From: Magnetococcales bacterium
GTDB taxonomy: Bacteria; Pseudomonadota; Magnetococcia; Magnetococcales; Magnetaquicoccaceae
Length of the DNA: 47,851 nt
Direction: 5' to 3'
NCBI GenBank assembly: GCA_015231775.1
Contig: JADGAY010000006.1
Coordinates: 1-47,851 of the forward strand
Part shown: in pieces, positions 27,457 to 37,806 of the stretch
Position numbering within the stretch: the stretch's first letter is position 1
Layout of the letters: each line of letters opens with the position of its first letter
Made by a program: the position numbers and the translations under genes
Notes under the pieces: model-generated
Seen by the model: the letters and a program-made list of their open reading frames with translations, nothing else
What the model was told of the DNA's origin: nothing
Database searches by the model: none

Positions 27457-30400
27457 TCTGGAAATCTCCCGGAAGCTGTGCCGAACACAATGCCATCAGC
27501 GCCTGTCTGACCTCGGCGAACAAGGCGTCACTCTGTTGGAAGGATTGGCGCACCAGCGTGGAATCCCCATGCCCCAGTTCCAGGGTCCGTCCCAATTCGG
27601 CCAAACGGGCAGCGCCCATGGTCAGACTGGAGGATTTCAAGGTATGTGCCGCAACGCGCACCCCTTCGGCATCCTCCCGCTCGATGGCCTGTTTCAGGGT
27701 GGCCAGCAATTCCGGGGTGTACGCCAGATAGTGTGCCACCATTTTGCCCAGCAATCCATTGCCACCATTCCGGGCCAGATCCAGAATGCGCCCCAGGGCA
27801 ATCGAATCCAGAACCTCGACTGCCGCTTCCCCCTGCTTGCCCAGGACGGCTTCCGGTTGAGCCGCCTCATGGGAGGTGATGTCTTGCAGACCGGCCCCCC
27901 CATCCCCGCTTGTCGCGAGCTGCGTATCGTGGGGCAACCACCGACGCAATACGGCGCCCAGATCCGCCTGACTGAATGGCTTGTGCAGATAGTCGTCCAT
28001 GCCAGCCGCGCTGCATTGCTGACGACTCTCCTGCAACACATGCGCGGTCAGAGCGATGATGGGAATCGGCGCCCTGCCGCTCTGCATCTCCCACGCCCGC
28101 AGGCGTCTGGTGGTCTCAAAACCATCCAGAATCGGCATCTCGCAATCCATGAAAATGATATCAAACGTCGGAACCGTCTCACGCACGAGGGTCAACGCCT
28201 GCTCTCCATTCACCGCGACTGTGACCTGGCAGCCAAACAACTCCAAAGTCGCCAGCGCCACCTCCTGATTGACAGGATGATCCTCCACCAGCAGAACCCG
28301 CCCCGTGAATGGCCCGTTTTCCGGTGAGACGGCAATCTGATTCCGGTTCCACTCCGCGATTTCCTGGATATCTCCCGGTTGTTGCTTGCCGAAACGGGCT
28401 GTAAACCAGAACGTTGATCCGTGTCCGGGTTTGCTCTCCATCCATAAATCGCCATGAAGGAGCGACACCAACTGTCGGGTGATGGCCAGACCAAGCCCGG
28501 TTCCTCCAAACCGGCGCGCCACCGACGGATCTTCCTGCGAGAAGTTCTGAAACATCTGGCTTTGATAATCGGGCGAGATGCCGATCCCCGTATCCGTCAC
28601 GCAAAAAAGCAGCACGATATCCGCCTCGCGCTCTTCGAAGATTTCCATCTTCAAACCGACCGATCCCTGATCGGTAAACTTGATCGCATTGCCCAACAAA
28701 TTGAACAGAATCTGACTGAGTCGATAGGGGTCACCCAACAGGTGATTCTTTCCCTCATACGACTGGTCGAAGTGAAAGTTCAACCCCTTTCGCACCGCCT
28801 TTTGCAAAAAGATGTCGCAAACATCCCGGATCACCACATCCAGATCGAAACGCAGCACCTCCAGAAACAACCGGCCATCCCGGATTTTGGCAAAGTCCAG
28901 AATGTCGTTGATGATCCGCAGCAAAGCGCGTCCGGAACGCTGGATGATCTGGACATAATGACGCTGCTGATCCGTGAGAGGGGTTTTCAAGATCAACCCG
29001 GCTATGCCCAGAACCCCATTCATGGGGGTACGGATTTCGTGGCTCATGTTGACCAGGAAGATCTCCTTGGCGCGGGCACCCGACTCGGCGGCCTCCCGTG
29101 CCCTTTCCAGCTCTTCGGTCCTGACCCGCACGATCTCTTCCAGGTTGTCCCGATAGCGACGCAACTCCTCCTCGGTCTGTTTGCGGACCGAGATGTCCTG
29201 ATGCATGCCCATCCAAACTTCACCGAATTCCGCATGGGTCAAGGTGGTGATGGAAATATGCCCCCAAAAAGGGGTGCCGTCCTTTTTGATATTCTCGATC
29301 TCTCCTTCCCAGCTCCCTTTGCGATAAAGATGCTCCATGATCTCCTGAACGACCCGATCGGCGGCCTGGCCCGTGCCCGCATGCGTGACGGCGATGTGTT
29401 GACCGATAAGTTCCCCCGCATCATAGTTGAAGCTCTTTTCATATCCCCGATTTGTATAAACAATCACACCATCCGAAGCGCGAACGAGACATACCCCTTC
29501 CATCATATGTTCCAACATGCGCGCTTGAAGTCGGATATCCTCTTCCCGTGCTGCCCGCTCATCGATCCGCAAATGGTTATAGCGTTCCGGCATGATCGGA
29601 TCCATGATGCCGAAATTTTCCATGATTTCAAATTGACCGTCCGCACGACAACGAGCCAGAAAGGTGTTCACCCCGGCATGATGCGTGATCGGGTCCATGC
29701 GGATGGTCCCCTGGGGTCCGGTGACAGCGAGGCTCTCCAGGGAACCAATCAGAGCCTCGGTCTCCAAGGTGCCCGCGTGGTTGGCTGCCATGGCAAACGC
29801 CTTGACGCACAAATAGGCCCCTTCGCCAAAATTGGTGAGAATGCCATTCCCCCGAGGCCACAATCCGGTGATCCCTGGCATGGTGGCCAACCGATCGAGA
29901 AAGAGACGATTCTCATCCGTGTCAACCGACATGAAATAAGTATTGGTTGAGTAGCACCCCTCGCGCACTTCCGGAGGCAAATGGCTGGCCATGATCTCAT
30001 CGAAATGTCCCATGACCACGGCCATCCGTTTCTTGAGACCAAGCGCGGCAAACCGGGTCAACAGCATGAGTTGATCGGCTCCGGCGAAATAGGGAACCAA
30101 GACGTCGGCTTCCGATTCAGCCACCTGCCGCAACAAGGCGTCAATCGTTTCCAACGTCACGCCAATGGGCCTATACTCCTCACCCGCCACCTCACCCCCG
30201 GCCAGCAACAGGGCCTCTTTTGCCGCGGCGACCGAGCCTCGCGGCCACTCGTAGTTGTTGCCCGCAAAAAACATCTTCGGACCGTATTTCTGTCTCATGT
30301 ACGGTATCATTTTTCCGATCTGCTGATTGGGCAACGCGGCAAAATGAAAAAAATAACGGCTCAGGATGCTTCCCTCATAGAACGAGAAATTCAACAAAGG

Positions 30401-30727
30401 AACCCTTCGGGGTTCGGCCACCCGGTAGGCCACCGCAATGCGTGAATTGGATAAAAGATTGCCGATCAGGGCAGTGCAGCCATGGTGTTCGATCAATTTC
30501 GTGGCAGCACTGATCGCACTGTGGGGCAGGCTGCCATCATCTTCGATCACCAGACGCAACGGCCTGCCCAGTACGCCTCCGTTTTCGTTCACCTCCATGG
30601 TGGCCATCTGCGCGGCCATGGTGATTTCCCGACCGTAAAGGCTCACCAGACCGGTCAGGGGGGGCATCAGTCCCAACACCACGGCGTTGGCTGCATCTGT
30701 CATTCTCATGATTGCATCCGTTTCCAT
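27440..30727 (-). CDS. Hybrid histidine kinase with cytosolic AmiC/UrtA-like ligand-binding domain
   Basis: The protein is 1095 residues. About residues 12-390 look like a type I periplasmic-binding fold of the branched-chain amino acid, urea or amide family (AmiC/UrtA type): VVLGLMPPLTGLVSLYGREI, then NENGGVLGRPLRLVIEDDGS, with an AANHAGT segment and TIRMDPITHHAG late. There is no signal peptide and no membrane helix between it and the PAS domain (about 400-520), so the ligand domain should be cytosolic, like AmiC itself. HisKA ([15 protein letters not shown]), HATPase ([19 protein letters not shown]), a receiver ([13 protein letters not shown]) and an Hpt (AHTLKSSS) follow. The ATG abuts the stop of the preceding kinase. 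I infer sensing of a small intracellular amide, urea or amino acid; the ligand is unknown. Confidence 0.92.
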   Translation of the reverse strand: METDAIMRMTDAANAVVLGLMPPLTGLVSLYGREITMAAQMATMEVNENGGVLGRPLRLVIEDDGSLPHSAISAATKLIEHHGCTALIGNLLSNSRIAVAYRVAEPRRVPLLNFSFYEGSILSRYFFHFAALPNQQIGKMIPYMRQKYGPKMFFAGNNYEWPRGSVAAAKEALLLAGGEVAGEEYRPIGVTLETIDALLRQVAESEADVLVPYFAGADQLMLLTRFAALGLKKRMAVVMGHFDEIMASHLPPEVREGCYSTNTYFMSVDTDENRLFLDRLATMPGITGLWPRGNGILTNFGEGAYLCVKAFAMAANHAGTLETEALIGSLESLAVTGPQGTIRMDPITHHAGVNTFLARCRADGQFEIMENFGIMDPIMPERYNHLRIDERAAREEDIRLQARMLEHMMEGVCLVRASDGVIVYTNRGYEKSFNYDAGELIGQHIAVTHAGTGQAADRVVQEIMEHLYRKGSWEGEIENIKKDGTPFWGHISITTLTHAEFGEVWMGMHQDISVRKQTEEELRRYRDNLEEIVRVRTEELERAREAAESGARAKEIFLVNMSHEIRTPMNGVLGIAGLILKTPLTDQQRHYVQIIQRSGRALLRIINDILDFAKIRDGRLFLEVLRFDLDVVIRDVCDIFLQKAVRKGLNFHFDQSYEGKNHLLGDPYRLSQILFNLLGNAIKFTDQGSVGLKMEIFEEREADIVLLFCVTDTGIGISPDYQSQMFQNFSQEDPSVARRFGGTGLGLAITRQLVSLLHGDLWMESKPGHGSTFWFTARFGKQQPGDIQEIAEWNRNQIAVSPENGPFTGRVLLVEDHPVNQEVALATLELFGCQVTVAVNGEQALTLVRETVPTFDIIFMDCEMPILDGFETTRRLRAWEMQSGRAPIPIIALTAHVLQESRQQCSAAGMDDYLHKPFSQADLGAVLRRWLPHDTQLATSGDGGAGLQDITSHEAAQPEAVLGKQGEAAVEVLDSIALGRILDLARNGGNGLLGKMVAHYLAYTPELLATLKQAIEREDAEGVRVAAHTLKSSSLTMGAARLAELGRTLELGHGDSTLVRQSFQQSDALFAEVRQALMALCSAQLPGDFQNEPDR

Positions 30728-33700
30728 TCAATTTTTTGCTTTTTCCAGAAGGAAACCGTGCAGCGCCTGTTTGGCTTCCTGAAATTCTGGATCGCATGAC
30801 TGCAAACAGGCCTCAACCAGCTTGAAGTCGGCATGATGGATCTCCAGGATGCGGCCCAGTTCAGCCAGACGCGCCGCCCCCATGGTGAGACTGGAGGATT
30901 TCAACGTATGTGCCGCCACGCGCACGCCTTCGGAATCGTGTTGCGCCAGGGCCTGTTTCAGCCCGTCCAACAACGCGGGCACCTGGACACCATAATGGGC
31001 CACCAATCTTCCCAACAGCTCCGAGCGACCGTTCGGATCCAAAACCATGATTTGCTCCAGGGCGACTGGATCCAGCACGGGAAATGTCAGCCCTCCGTTT
31101 TCGAGCAGAGACGATGAGACAGGCTCGGAGACGGGGGCGGAGGCGGGTTCTGCCGGAAGGATGGGTTTTCGCGCAAAATCTTGTACAGGTCTCTTGTATC
31201 GCGGGTCATTGATCCGTTCATGGCCAGACCCGTTGCCAGCCCCCAACCAGCGCTGCAGCACCTTGACCAGATCCTGCTGACTGAAGGGCTTATGCAGATA
31301 ATCATCCATGCCCGCCTCGTGACTCAACCGTCGGCTCTCCTTCAGGACATGGGCGGTCAAGGCAATGATGGGAATGCGGGGCAGACCGTGCTCCATTTCC
31401 CAGGCGCGCACCCGTCGGGTGGTTTCAAATCCGTCCAGAATCGGCATTTCGCAATCCATGAAAATGGCATCGAACGGTGTGTCCGCATTCAGAATCGTGT
31501 TCAGCGCCTGTTGACCATTGCGTGCAACCGTCACCTTCAGACCGAACAACCCCAGCGTGGATTCCGCAACGTCTTGATTGATCAGATTGTCCTCCACCAG
31601 CAGAATGTGTCCGTCAAACCGGGATTCCTCCAGCAGGAAAGCCGATTGACTCTCTTCCCAGTCAGCCAGAACCTTGCGATCTCCAGGCTGTTGTTTGCCA
31701 AAACGGACCGTGAAACTGAATTTCGCGCCATGACCGGGCTGGCTCTCCACCCATAATTCACCATCCATGACCAGCACCAATTGCCGGGTAATGGCCAAGC
31801 CCAGCCCAGAGCCGCCAAATTTGCGCGCAATCGACGAGTCGGCCTGGGAAAAGGGCTGAAACAGGTTCGGCAGATATTCGGGCGCGATCCCGATACCGGT
31901 ATCGCTCACCTGGAAACGCAACAGAACATCAGCCGCCCGCTCTTCCAGAACATCCACCCTCAGCGTCACCGACCCATTCTCGGTAAACTTGATGGCATTA
32001 CCCATCAGATTGAAAAGCACCTGATTGAGACGATACGGATCGCCCAACAGATGAACCGGCATGCCGTCGGCGATTTTGCAGACGAACTCCAGCCCCTTGC
32101 CATGCGCCTGCGTTGCAAACATGCTTCGCACATCCTGGATCAGTTCATTCAGGTCGAACCGGAACAGTTCCAGCACCAGCCGACCGGCTTGAATTTTCGA
32201 CAAATCCAGAATGTCGTTGATGATGCGCAGCAGGGTGCGTCCGGAACGGTGAATCGTATTGACATAATGGCGTTGTTGTTCTGTCAGGGAGGTCCGCAGG
32301 ATCAGATCGGCCATGCCCAGCACCCCATTCATGGGGGTACGGATCTCGTGGCTCATGGAAGCCAGAAAGGATGCCTTGGCCTGCGTGGCCGCTTCGGCCT
32401 GCTCCTTGCTCTGACGCAACGTCTCTTCCAGACGTTTGCGCGTGATCAAGTTCAGCACATCATCGCCCACGAGTTGCAACTGCCGAACATCCTCTTCCGT
32501 ATAAGGCTCCGGCTTGTTCCCGACGACCAGAACCATTTTCACCGTATTCCGGCTCATCACCGGCACGCTCAAAAACCGGGTGATGGGCAAATGGCCTTCC
32601 GGCATGCCGAGCCGGGATTTCAACTCCCGGTAATCGTTGCACACGACCGGTTGCAACTGCTGGACAACATCCGCCCACACGCCGGCCCGATCCAGACCGG
32701 CGTGGGAGGTTTGCCCCAGGCCGCAGGTCTGTTTGACATGATGGCTCCATGAAATCAATGAAAAAGCGTCAAGCTCATCATTGAACAAATGCAGAAACCC
32801 GATCCGGCTTCCGGTGATCGTCTCGGCAACCGCCAGAGAGCGGTCGCACAACTCCTGCATGCCGAGTTCCAGTGCGCAACGCTGGATCTCCATCAACCGT
32901 TTCATCCTCTCTTCGTTGACAAACCTGGCGAACAAAACTTTACGCCGTTCGGTGGCATCCCTGAACATGAGCAGAAGATGCATCTTCCCACGCAACATCA
33001 TGGTGGAAAGGGTGACATCGGCGTACAATGAACGGCCATCCCGGCACCGCAGCACGACATCACTCTTATCCATGGACTGGCGTTGCTTTTGATCGTTGCG
33101 GACATCAAGAGCGTGCAGCAGCGACGCGTCCGGGTTGATGTCGCGGAGTTTGCTCCCTTCAATCTCCTCCTGTTGGCAACCCAGCATGTGGCAGAAACGG
33201 GTATTGGGCATGTGCAAGGAGCCGGCATCACGGTCCACAAGAACAATTCCTTCACTGGCCGCTTCAAACATGGTCTTCAACGTCAACCGACTCTCATGCA
33301 GACGGCGGATGACCACATCCCCGACCCGAATGAAAATCATGCCGCCCACCCCCAGCAGCAACAGCGTCAGGAGTACCGTTTTGGCAATCGCCTCCATGAC
33401 CGGAGTACGCAATTCGGCCATATCGATTTTGATCACCATGCCGAGATCCAGGGGGGCAATGTATTCGTAGGCGGCCAGCACCTCCACCCCCCGGTAATCC
33501 GGACCAATCACCACCCCGGAATTTTTCTCCAAGGCGCGCCGCATGGGCAATCCCTTGTCATTGTCACCCCAAGCAACTTTCATCGGAACGTTTGTCGATT
33601 GGTCGATATACCGTTGTCGAAGAATAAACTCTATTTGCTCCCCGTTGCGCTGACCGAACAGGATCTCTCCCGTGTCTCCAAGCCCTTTATGCCAATCCTG

Positions 33701-33961
33701 GTAAGCCCGAATCAACAGGGCGGTTATTTGCTTTTTATCCTCCATTTCTGGGAATGTCGGGTCTTGCGCCACCATTTCATGAAGCGTGCTGATGATCCGC
33801 ACCTGACTTGAAGCCATGGCGCCAAGACGCGTCTGCTCGCTGTTCACAAGATGATGGTAGAGCACATACAATGTACTGCCCGTGCTCGCAAAAACCGCGA
33901 TCACCATGATCCCGTAGAGAAGAAAGATACGGCCCTTTTCGACAAAGAAATCATTCACCAT
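30728..33961 (-). CDS. Membrane hybrid histidine kinase (Cache-PAS-GAF-HisKA-HATPase-REC-Hpt)
   Basis: The protein is 1077 residues. Transmembrane helices near 12-33 and 183-203 flank an extracytoplasmic Cache-like domain. A PAS domain (about 225-340) and a GAF domain (about 355-510) follow, then HisKA with [15 protein letters not shown] and an HATPase with DTGIGIAPE and [10 protein letters not shown]. The receiver has [13 protein letters not shown] and the Hpt has AHTLKSSS. It is the first gene of the leftward operon leading to the AmiC-like kinase, HD-GYP protein and REC-kinase. The ATG at 33961 is preferred over a TTG at 33973 four codons upstream; neither has a strong ribosome binding site. 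Its Hpt probably feeds the same HD-GYP receiver as its neighbour, so periplasmic and cytosolic cues would converge. Confidence 0.92.
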   Translation of the reverse strand: MVNDFFVEKGRIFLLYGIMVIAVFASTGSTLYVLYHHLVNSEQTRLGAMASSQVRIISTLHEMVAQDPTFPEMEDKKQITALLIRAYQDWHKGLGDTGEILFGQRNGEQIEFILRQRYIDQSTNVPMKVAWGDNDKGLPMRRALEKNSGVVIGPDYRGVEVLAAYEYIAPLDLGMVIKIDMAELRTPVMEAIAKTVLLTLLLLGVGGMIFIRVGDVVIRRLHESRLTLKTMFEAASEGIVLVDRDAGSLHMPNTRFCHMLGCQQEEIEGSKLRDINPDASLLHALDVRNDQKQRQSMDKSDVVLRCRDGRSLYADVTLSTMMLRGKMHLLLMFRDATERRKVLFARFVNEERMKRLMEIQRCALELGMQELCDRSLAVAETITGSRIGFLHLFNDELDAFSLISWSHHVKQTCGLGQTSHAGLDRAGVWADVVQQLQPVVCNDYRELKSRLGMPEGHLPITRFLSVPVMSRNTVKMVLVVGNKPEPYTEEDVRQLQLVGDDVLNLITRKRLEETLRQSKEQAEAATQAKASFLASMSHEIRTPMNGVLGMADLILRTSLTEQQRHYVNTIHRSGRTLLRIINDILDLSKIQAGRLVLELFRFDLNELIQDVRSMFATQAHGKGLEFVCKIADGMPVHLLGDPYRLNQVLFNLMGNAIKFTENGSVTLRVDVLEERAADVLLRFQVSDTGIGIAPEYLPNLFQPFSQADSSIARKFGGSGLGLAITRQLVLVMDGELWVESQPGHGAKFSFTVRFGKQQPGDRKVLADWEESQSAFLLEESRFDGHILLVEDNLINQDVAESTLGLFGLKVTVARNGQQALNTILNADTPFDAIFMDCEMPILDGFETTRRVRAWEMEHGLPRIPIIALTAHVLKESRRLSHEAGMDDYLHKPFSQQDLVKVLQRWLGAGNGSGHERINDPRYKRPVQDFARKPILPAEPASAPVSEPVSSSLLENGGLTFPVLDPVALEQIMVLDPNGRSELLGRLVAHYGVQVPALLDGLKQALAQHDSEGVRVAAHTLKSSSLTMGAARLAELGRILEIHHADFKLVEACLQSCDPEFQEAKQALHGFLLEKAKN

Positions 33962-34185
33962 TATAAAACCCAAAGAGCATGATTATGGATCACGGGGAAA
34001 GATCCGGGATTTTTGAAGGCTGCGCAACCATCAAGTATGATTATCATTTGCATATCAACATCTCCAAGCTGACATTAATGCATGAAGTACACAAACCATG
34101 CCATCTCTCTGGGATAATTTTATACAATCGTGCGGGCGATTCGACATTGACCCGCATGGTTGAAGTCCATGTCAGGCTCAGGATG

Positions 34186-34201
34186 CCCGCAACTGCCGGA
34201 T
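34186..34201 (-). repeat. Solo end of the MITE family
   Basis: CCCGCAACTGCCGGAT is an exact match to the inner part of the terminal repeat found at 9819 and 34542-34702. The interior of the element is not recognisable next to it, so this is a solo terminus or a decayed copy. Confidence 0.5.
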
Positions 34202-34541
34202 TCAAGTTGAAGAGATGCAGGCAACAAGGGTTCCCCACTGCAACGCTCCGCGCACAGCGTGCCATCCACATTGAAATCTTGGTTGACAGGGGGTGTCGTG
34301 CCAGGCACCTGTCAGGATGATGGGCTGCAACATACGTGTCCGGCTCGCGGTACGGATAAAGAAAAACACTGACAAATCATCCATCAAGAATGGATGCAAG
34401 AGATGGAATGGCTGCAACGTACCTTGCAGGAGAGGACGACGTGGCATCATCCGTTGCCAGACCTGATGCAACGGCACGTGATCCGCAGGAATCATGGGGT
34501 GCTGGAGGTCAGTCACGCACGATTGGCCGCACCCGACATTC

Positions 34542-34702
34542 ACCCAGATCCGGCAGTTGCGGGCAATCACCTGTGGCAACCTCTTGATCCATCTAACAAA
34601 TCGAAAGAAAGCCTCATTGCCGACAAAGCGACTTCGGTTTCTTGCGATTTGCTATATGAATCAATATGTCCGCTCACACACTCACCCGCAACTGCCGGAT
34701 CT
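34542..34702 (-). mobile_element. MITE-like repeat, copy B (inverted-repeat ends)
   Basis: This stretch of about 160 bases begins with CCAGATCCGGCAGTTGCGGG and ends with CCCGCAACTGCCGGATCT, giving a long terminal inverted repeat. On the reverse strand the interior matches copy A at 9819-9982, including GCAAGAAACCGAAGTC and AGATGGATCAAG in order. No coding capacity is seen. It is non-autonomous and its transposase source is not in the window. Confidence 0.7.
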
Positions 34703-34938
34703 AGGATTAAACGCTGAGAACGAGCGTCTCATTTTCATGGATACATTCAGGATGGCGTTCCCTGATCACCGTTGCTTTGGACAGACACGGCCAGTACACT
34801 TTTAAAGGCACGACGACAGCACCCTTGTCGATCCCCATTCCGATACCGTTCAAAAAACCAGGAGACGGCAATCGATCATGACACCCGAAGGTGTCACAAC
34901 ACCCCGCCAATCCAACCGCGCACGCACAAGAACTCAAC

Positions 34939-37455
34939 ATGAAACGCAGGACCGCTCATCCCACCTCCGCCCCAGCCTTGAATCGATCGACCGCCGATCT
35001 GGTCGTGCAGGCACGTCAGTGGGTCGCGAACGGACGATGGCGGGAGGCGATCGACGCCTACAAGCAGTTGATCAAACAGGATCCGGGCGGCGGATGGGCG
35101 ACTTCCCTGGCAGCGGCTTACGAAAAACGTGCCGAGGAGTTGGCCGGCAAGGAGATGTTCAAGGAGGCCCTGATCCTCTTGGACAACGCCCAGCGTCTGA
35201 CGAACACGCCCGCCACCCTCCCCTTGCGACTGACCTGCCTTCTGGCCTCCGGTCGTCTGGAGCCGGTGGTGGCCTTTTTCGTGCGGGAAGAGGCGGGCTT
35301 GCAAGCCTTGCGTCCCGATCTCATGCCCCATTTGCGGGAGTATGTGGCGGTTGGTCTGCTGACGACCCCCGAACTGAAAAAGGAACTGCCCGCAGATTCA
35401 CACTGGCTGGCCCAACTGGAGGCCGCCCGACAGCCCTTGGACGCGCTAGCCTCGCCCCCTGCCGAACTGGAACCATTGCTCGGCAGAATCTCCCTGAAAT
35501 CCCCGTTCAAGCCGTTGCGACTGATCCTCAAGGCGCTCTCTTTGGTGCATGATCAACCGGATCGTGCCCTCCAACTGGTTGCAACCATTCCGTCCACCTC
35601 CCCCTGGGCAGCCTTGAGTCGTCTGGTCACCTGGTGCGTCATGGATTGGGAGAGCTTGTTACGCCGGATGGGTGAGCTGTCCCCCCTGGAGATGGAGGTG
35701 GTATGCGCCTGGCGTGGCATCCAGCCGGCCAGTTGGCGCACGGCACGGGAACTGCTCACCGCCTCCCCGGACAAACTGCTGCCGCCGCTCACCGATCCGG
35801 CGCACCTCTGGCCAATGCCGGACCCGACCCTGCGCCGGTTGGCATGGCTGGCTCTGGTGAGGGCGCCGGCGGGAGTGCCGCGCTTCGAACGTCGCTTCGG
35901 CCCCCTGGATCAGGCCGAAAAGCTGCGGTTGTCCGCCCTGGCGCGAAACCATGGCCATCCCCGTGAGCGTCTTTTGGCCTGGCAACGGTACTTGCATGGC
36001 TTGAAGGCCCTGCCGGAATCGACGGAGCGCAACGTGCGCCTGGCGATGACCTGTCAATTCCTGGCGGGTTTGATCGCCGAAGAGGATGAGGGCGACCCAG
36101 AGATTGCCGATCTTCTGGAACAGAGTATCGAACTGGACCCCGGCCAACGCAAGGCCCACCAGGCCTTGCTGGTCTGGCATCGGCTCCACGAAGATGACAA
36201 GGGGTGCCGTCAGGTGCTGGATCGTGCCTTGCAGCACTTTCCGGACGATGCGGATTTTCTGCATGAAGCCGTAAGGATTTCTCTGCAGAATCAGACCTTC
36301 AAGAAGGCATCCCGACTGGCGAAGCGTCTGCTGGCCATCGATCCTTTGCATACCGGGGTGCGCGGGGAGTTGATCGACGCCTGTCTGGCCCAGGCACGCA
36401 AACAGGTGCGGAGTGGCCGCATCGATCTGGCGGAAAAAGAGCTGGCCGAAGCCGAGAGCTGGCAACGTCCCGAGGATCGGGACGGCCTGATCACCCTGAA
36501 CCAAGCCTTTCTGGCCTGGTTGCGGCAGCAGGAAGCGGAAGGCAACGGACTGTTGGAACAGGGGGTGCAGGAGGCGGGTGGCGACGTGGCCGCCCGGTTG
36601 CGCGCCCAACTGGAAGGGGTGCGCATGGGTTTGCCCACCCCATGGTTGACCCGCCTGCTCTCCGCCACCCAGAAATCTGCCGCCACCATGCCGGTCACCC
36701 GCGAGGCGATCCTGGCCGTGGCACGGGTGGCGCATGCGTATACCCAGGAAGAGAAACTCGGCAAGCTGTTGACGGATCTCTCCGGCATGCTGACCAAGGG
36801 CTGCAATCTGCCTTTTTCCATGGAGGAGATGCGTTCGATCTGTCAGGTGTTGGCCAAGGCGCGGGTGTTCCCCATGCTGGATCGCTATGCCAAGCGGGCC
36901 GGCAAGAACTGGCGCGATCAGGCGGTGTTCGAGTACTACCGATTGCTGGCCAAGTATCGCGGCACCCGTGAGGAGATCGCCGCTGCCGACCGGCAACAGT
37001 TGGAACGGGCGTTGGAGCAGGCCGAGGAGCGTGGCGACCGGGAATTGATCTCCGCGCTGAACGACTGGTTGTTCGATGACGATTTTTATGCCGATGACGC
37101 CGGGTACGATTTGGGAGAGATGCCGGACCTCCCCATGAGACCGCATCAGCGCGACAATCCAGTGCAGATGCTCGCCCTTCTGCTGCTCCCGGTGGCGTAT
37201 GAATTCATGCAGACCCATGGCCATCAGGCCACCCGCGCCACGACCCGGAACCACCTGGTGGACTTTATAAAAACTCAAAAAGCCCCAACCGATGTGTTTC
37301 GCGTCTTGATCGAACCGGGAGGCCTGCTGGATGAGCTTCTCGATCAAATCTTTTCACCCGCGGATGGCGTGCCGTTCGAACCCCCGAGAGGAAATCGGCG
37401 TCGCGCGTCAAACTCCAGGCGACAACTGGTTCTGGATCTGGATGGTGACCTATGA
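34939..37455 (+). CDS. Large TPR-repeat protein of an alternative Hsp70 operon
   Basis: The 838-residue protein is built almost wholly of helical pairs with TPR character, for example ANGRWREAIDAYKQLIKQDP near 30-50 and LLEQSIELDPGQRKAHQALL in the middle. The C-terminal 130 or so residues are acidic, then hydrophobic (MLALLLLPVAYEFMQ), with a basic tail. No signal peptide is present. It is the first gene of a rightward operon with a J-domain protein (4-base overlap), a GrpE-like factor and an Hsp70. TPR proteins often dock chaperones, so a scaffold or client-recruiting role is the natural inference. ATG 34939 is used; an in-frame GTG at 34891 is the alternative. A good ribosome binding site (AGGAGA at 34860) serves only an out-of-frame ATG at 34878. 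Confidence 0.85.
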   Translation: MKRRTAHPTSAPALNRSTADLVVQARQWVANGRWREAIDAYKQLIKQDPGGGWATSLAAAYEKRAEELAGKEMFKEALILLDNAQRLTNTPATLPLRLTCLLASGRLEPVVAFFVREEAGLQALRPDLMPHLREYVAVGLLTTPELKKELPADSHWLAQLEAARQPLDALASPPAELEPLLGRISLKSPFKPLRLILKALSLVHDQPDRALQLVATIPSTSPWAALSRLVTWCVMDWESLLRRMGELSPLEMEVVCAWRGIQPASWRTARELLTASPDKLLPPLTDPAHLWPMPDPTLRRLAWLALVRAPAGVPRFERRFGPLDQAEKLRLSALARNHGHPRERLLAWQRYLHGLKALPESTERNVRLAMTCQFLAGLIAEEDEGDPEIADLLEQSIELDPGQRKAHQALLVWHRLHEDDKGCRQVLDRALQHFPDDADFLHEAVRISLQNQTFKKASRLAKRLLAIDPLHTGVRGELIDACLAQARKQVRSGRIDLAEKELAEAESWQRPEDRDGLITLNQAFLAWLRQQEAEGNGLLEQGVQEAGGDVAARLRAQLEGVRMGLPTPWLTRLLSATQKSAATMPVTREAILAVARVAHAYTQEEKLGKLLTDLSGMLTKGCNLPFSMEEMRSICQVLAKARVFPMLDRYAKRAGKNWRDQAVFEYYRLLAKYRGTREEIAAADRQQLERALEQAEERGDRELISALNDWLFDDDFYADDAGYDLGEMPDLPMRPHQRDNPVQMLALLLLPVAYEFMQTHGHQATRATTRNHLVDFIKTQKAPTDVFRVLIEPGGLLDELLDQIFSPADGVPFEPPRGNRRRASNSRRQLVLDLDGDL

Positions 37456-37805
37456 ACGATCCCTTTGCTTTGTTGGGTGTGGCTGAGGATGCGGATGACG
37501 AGACGGTACGCAAGGCCTATCTGCGCCTGGTGCGGATCCACTCTCCGGACAAGGATGCCGCCCGTTTTCAGGAGATTCGCGCGGCCTATGAAAACATCGC
37601 GCAGGCTTCCGATCGCTTGAGCCACCGCCTGTTTGAGGCTCCGAAACCGGATCCGGTGCCTTTGGTGGCAGCCTGGTTGCGCGGCGAGGAGAAACAGGCC
37701 ACCCCTTCCGCCCTCCCCTTGATCGCCCTGTTGCGGGAATCGTTGAAGAGTTACCGTTTGCCAGACGCGAAAGCTGGCGCCCCCTCCCCATCCGGAGCCG
37801 CGTGA
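37452..37805 (+). CDS. Short J-domain protein with altered HPD motif
   Basis: The protein is 117 residues. An N-terminal J-domain (about 3-55) reads DPFALLGVAEDADDETVRKA, then IHSPDKDAARFQEIRAAYEN. The loop that in DnaJ reads HPD is H-S-P-D here (30-33), with an extra Ser between His and Pro-Asp. There is no G/F region, zinc-finger or client-binding domain, so it is a minimal co-chaperone. J-domain proteins stimulate Hsp70 ATPase through the HPD loop, and the altered loop may be matched to the dedicated Hsp70 two genes on. It overlaps the TPR gene by four bases and is followed by the GrpE-like gene after one base. The C-terminal half is Pro- and Ala-rich and not conserved-looking. Confidence 0.85.
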   Translation: MNDPFALLGVAEDADDETVRKAYLRLVRIHSPDKDAARFQEIRAAYENIAQASDRLSHRLFEAPKPDPVPLVAAWLRGEEKQATPSALPLIALLRESLKSYRLPDAKAGAPSPSGAA

Positions 37806-37806
37806 C

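Larger units (their letters stand above)
33962..34938. other. Non-coding region with dispersed repeats
   Basis: Nearly 1 kb lies between two divergent operons. It holds a partial repeat end (34186-34201), a full MITE copy (34542-34702) and short inverted pairs such as TGCGGG with CCCGCA at about 34132-34170. Reading frames here look like antisense or chance frames. Promoters of both operons must be inside it, but I could not assign them by eye. Confidence 0.6.

Noticed and set aside
34833-34840. CCCCATTC as a sigma32 -10 box for the chaperone operon
   Set aside because: No CTTGAA-like -35 box lies at the right distance upstream, so a heat-shock promoter is not supported.
34878-35552. ORF from ATG 34878 with a strong ribosome binding site as the true first gene of the operon
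   Set aside because: Its translation is Arg- and Ser-rich without domain character, while the TPR frame continues through the same bases. Kept only as a possible leader.
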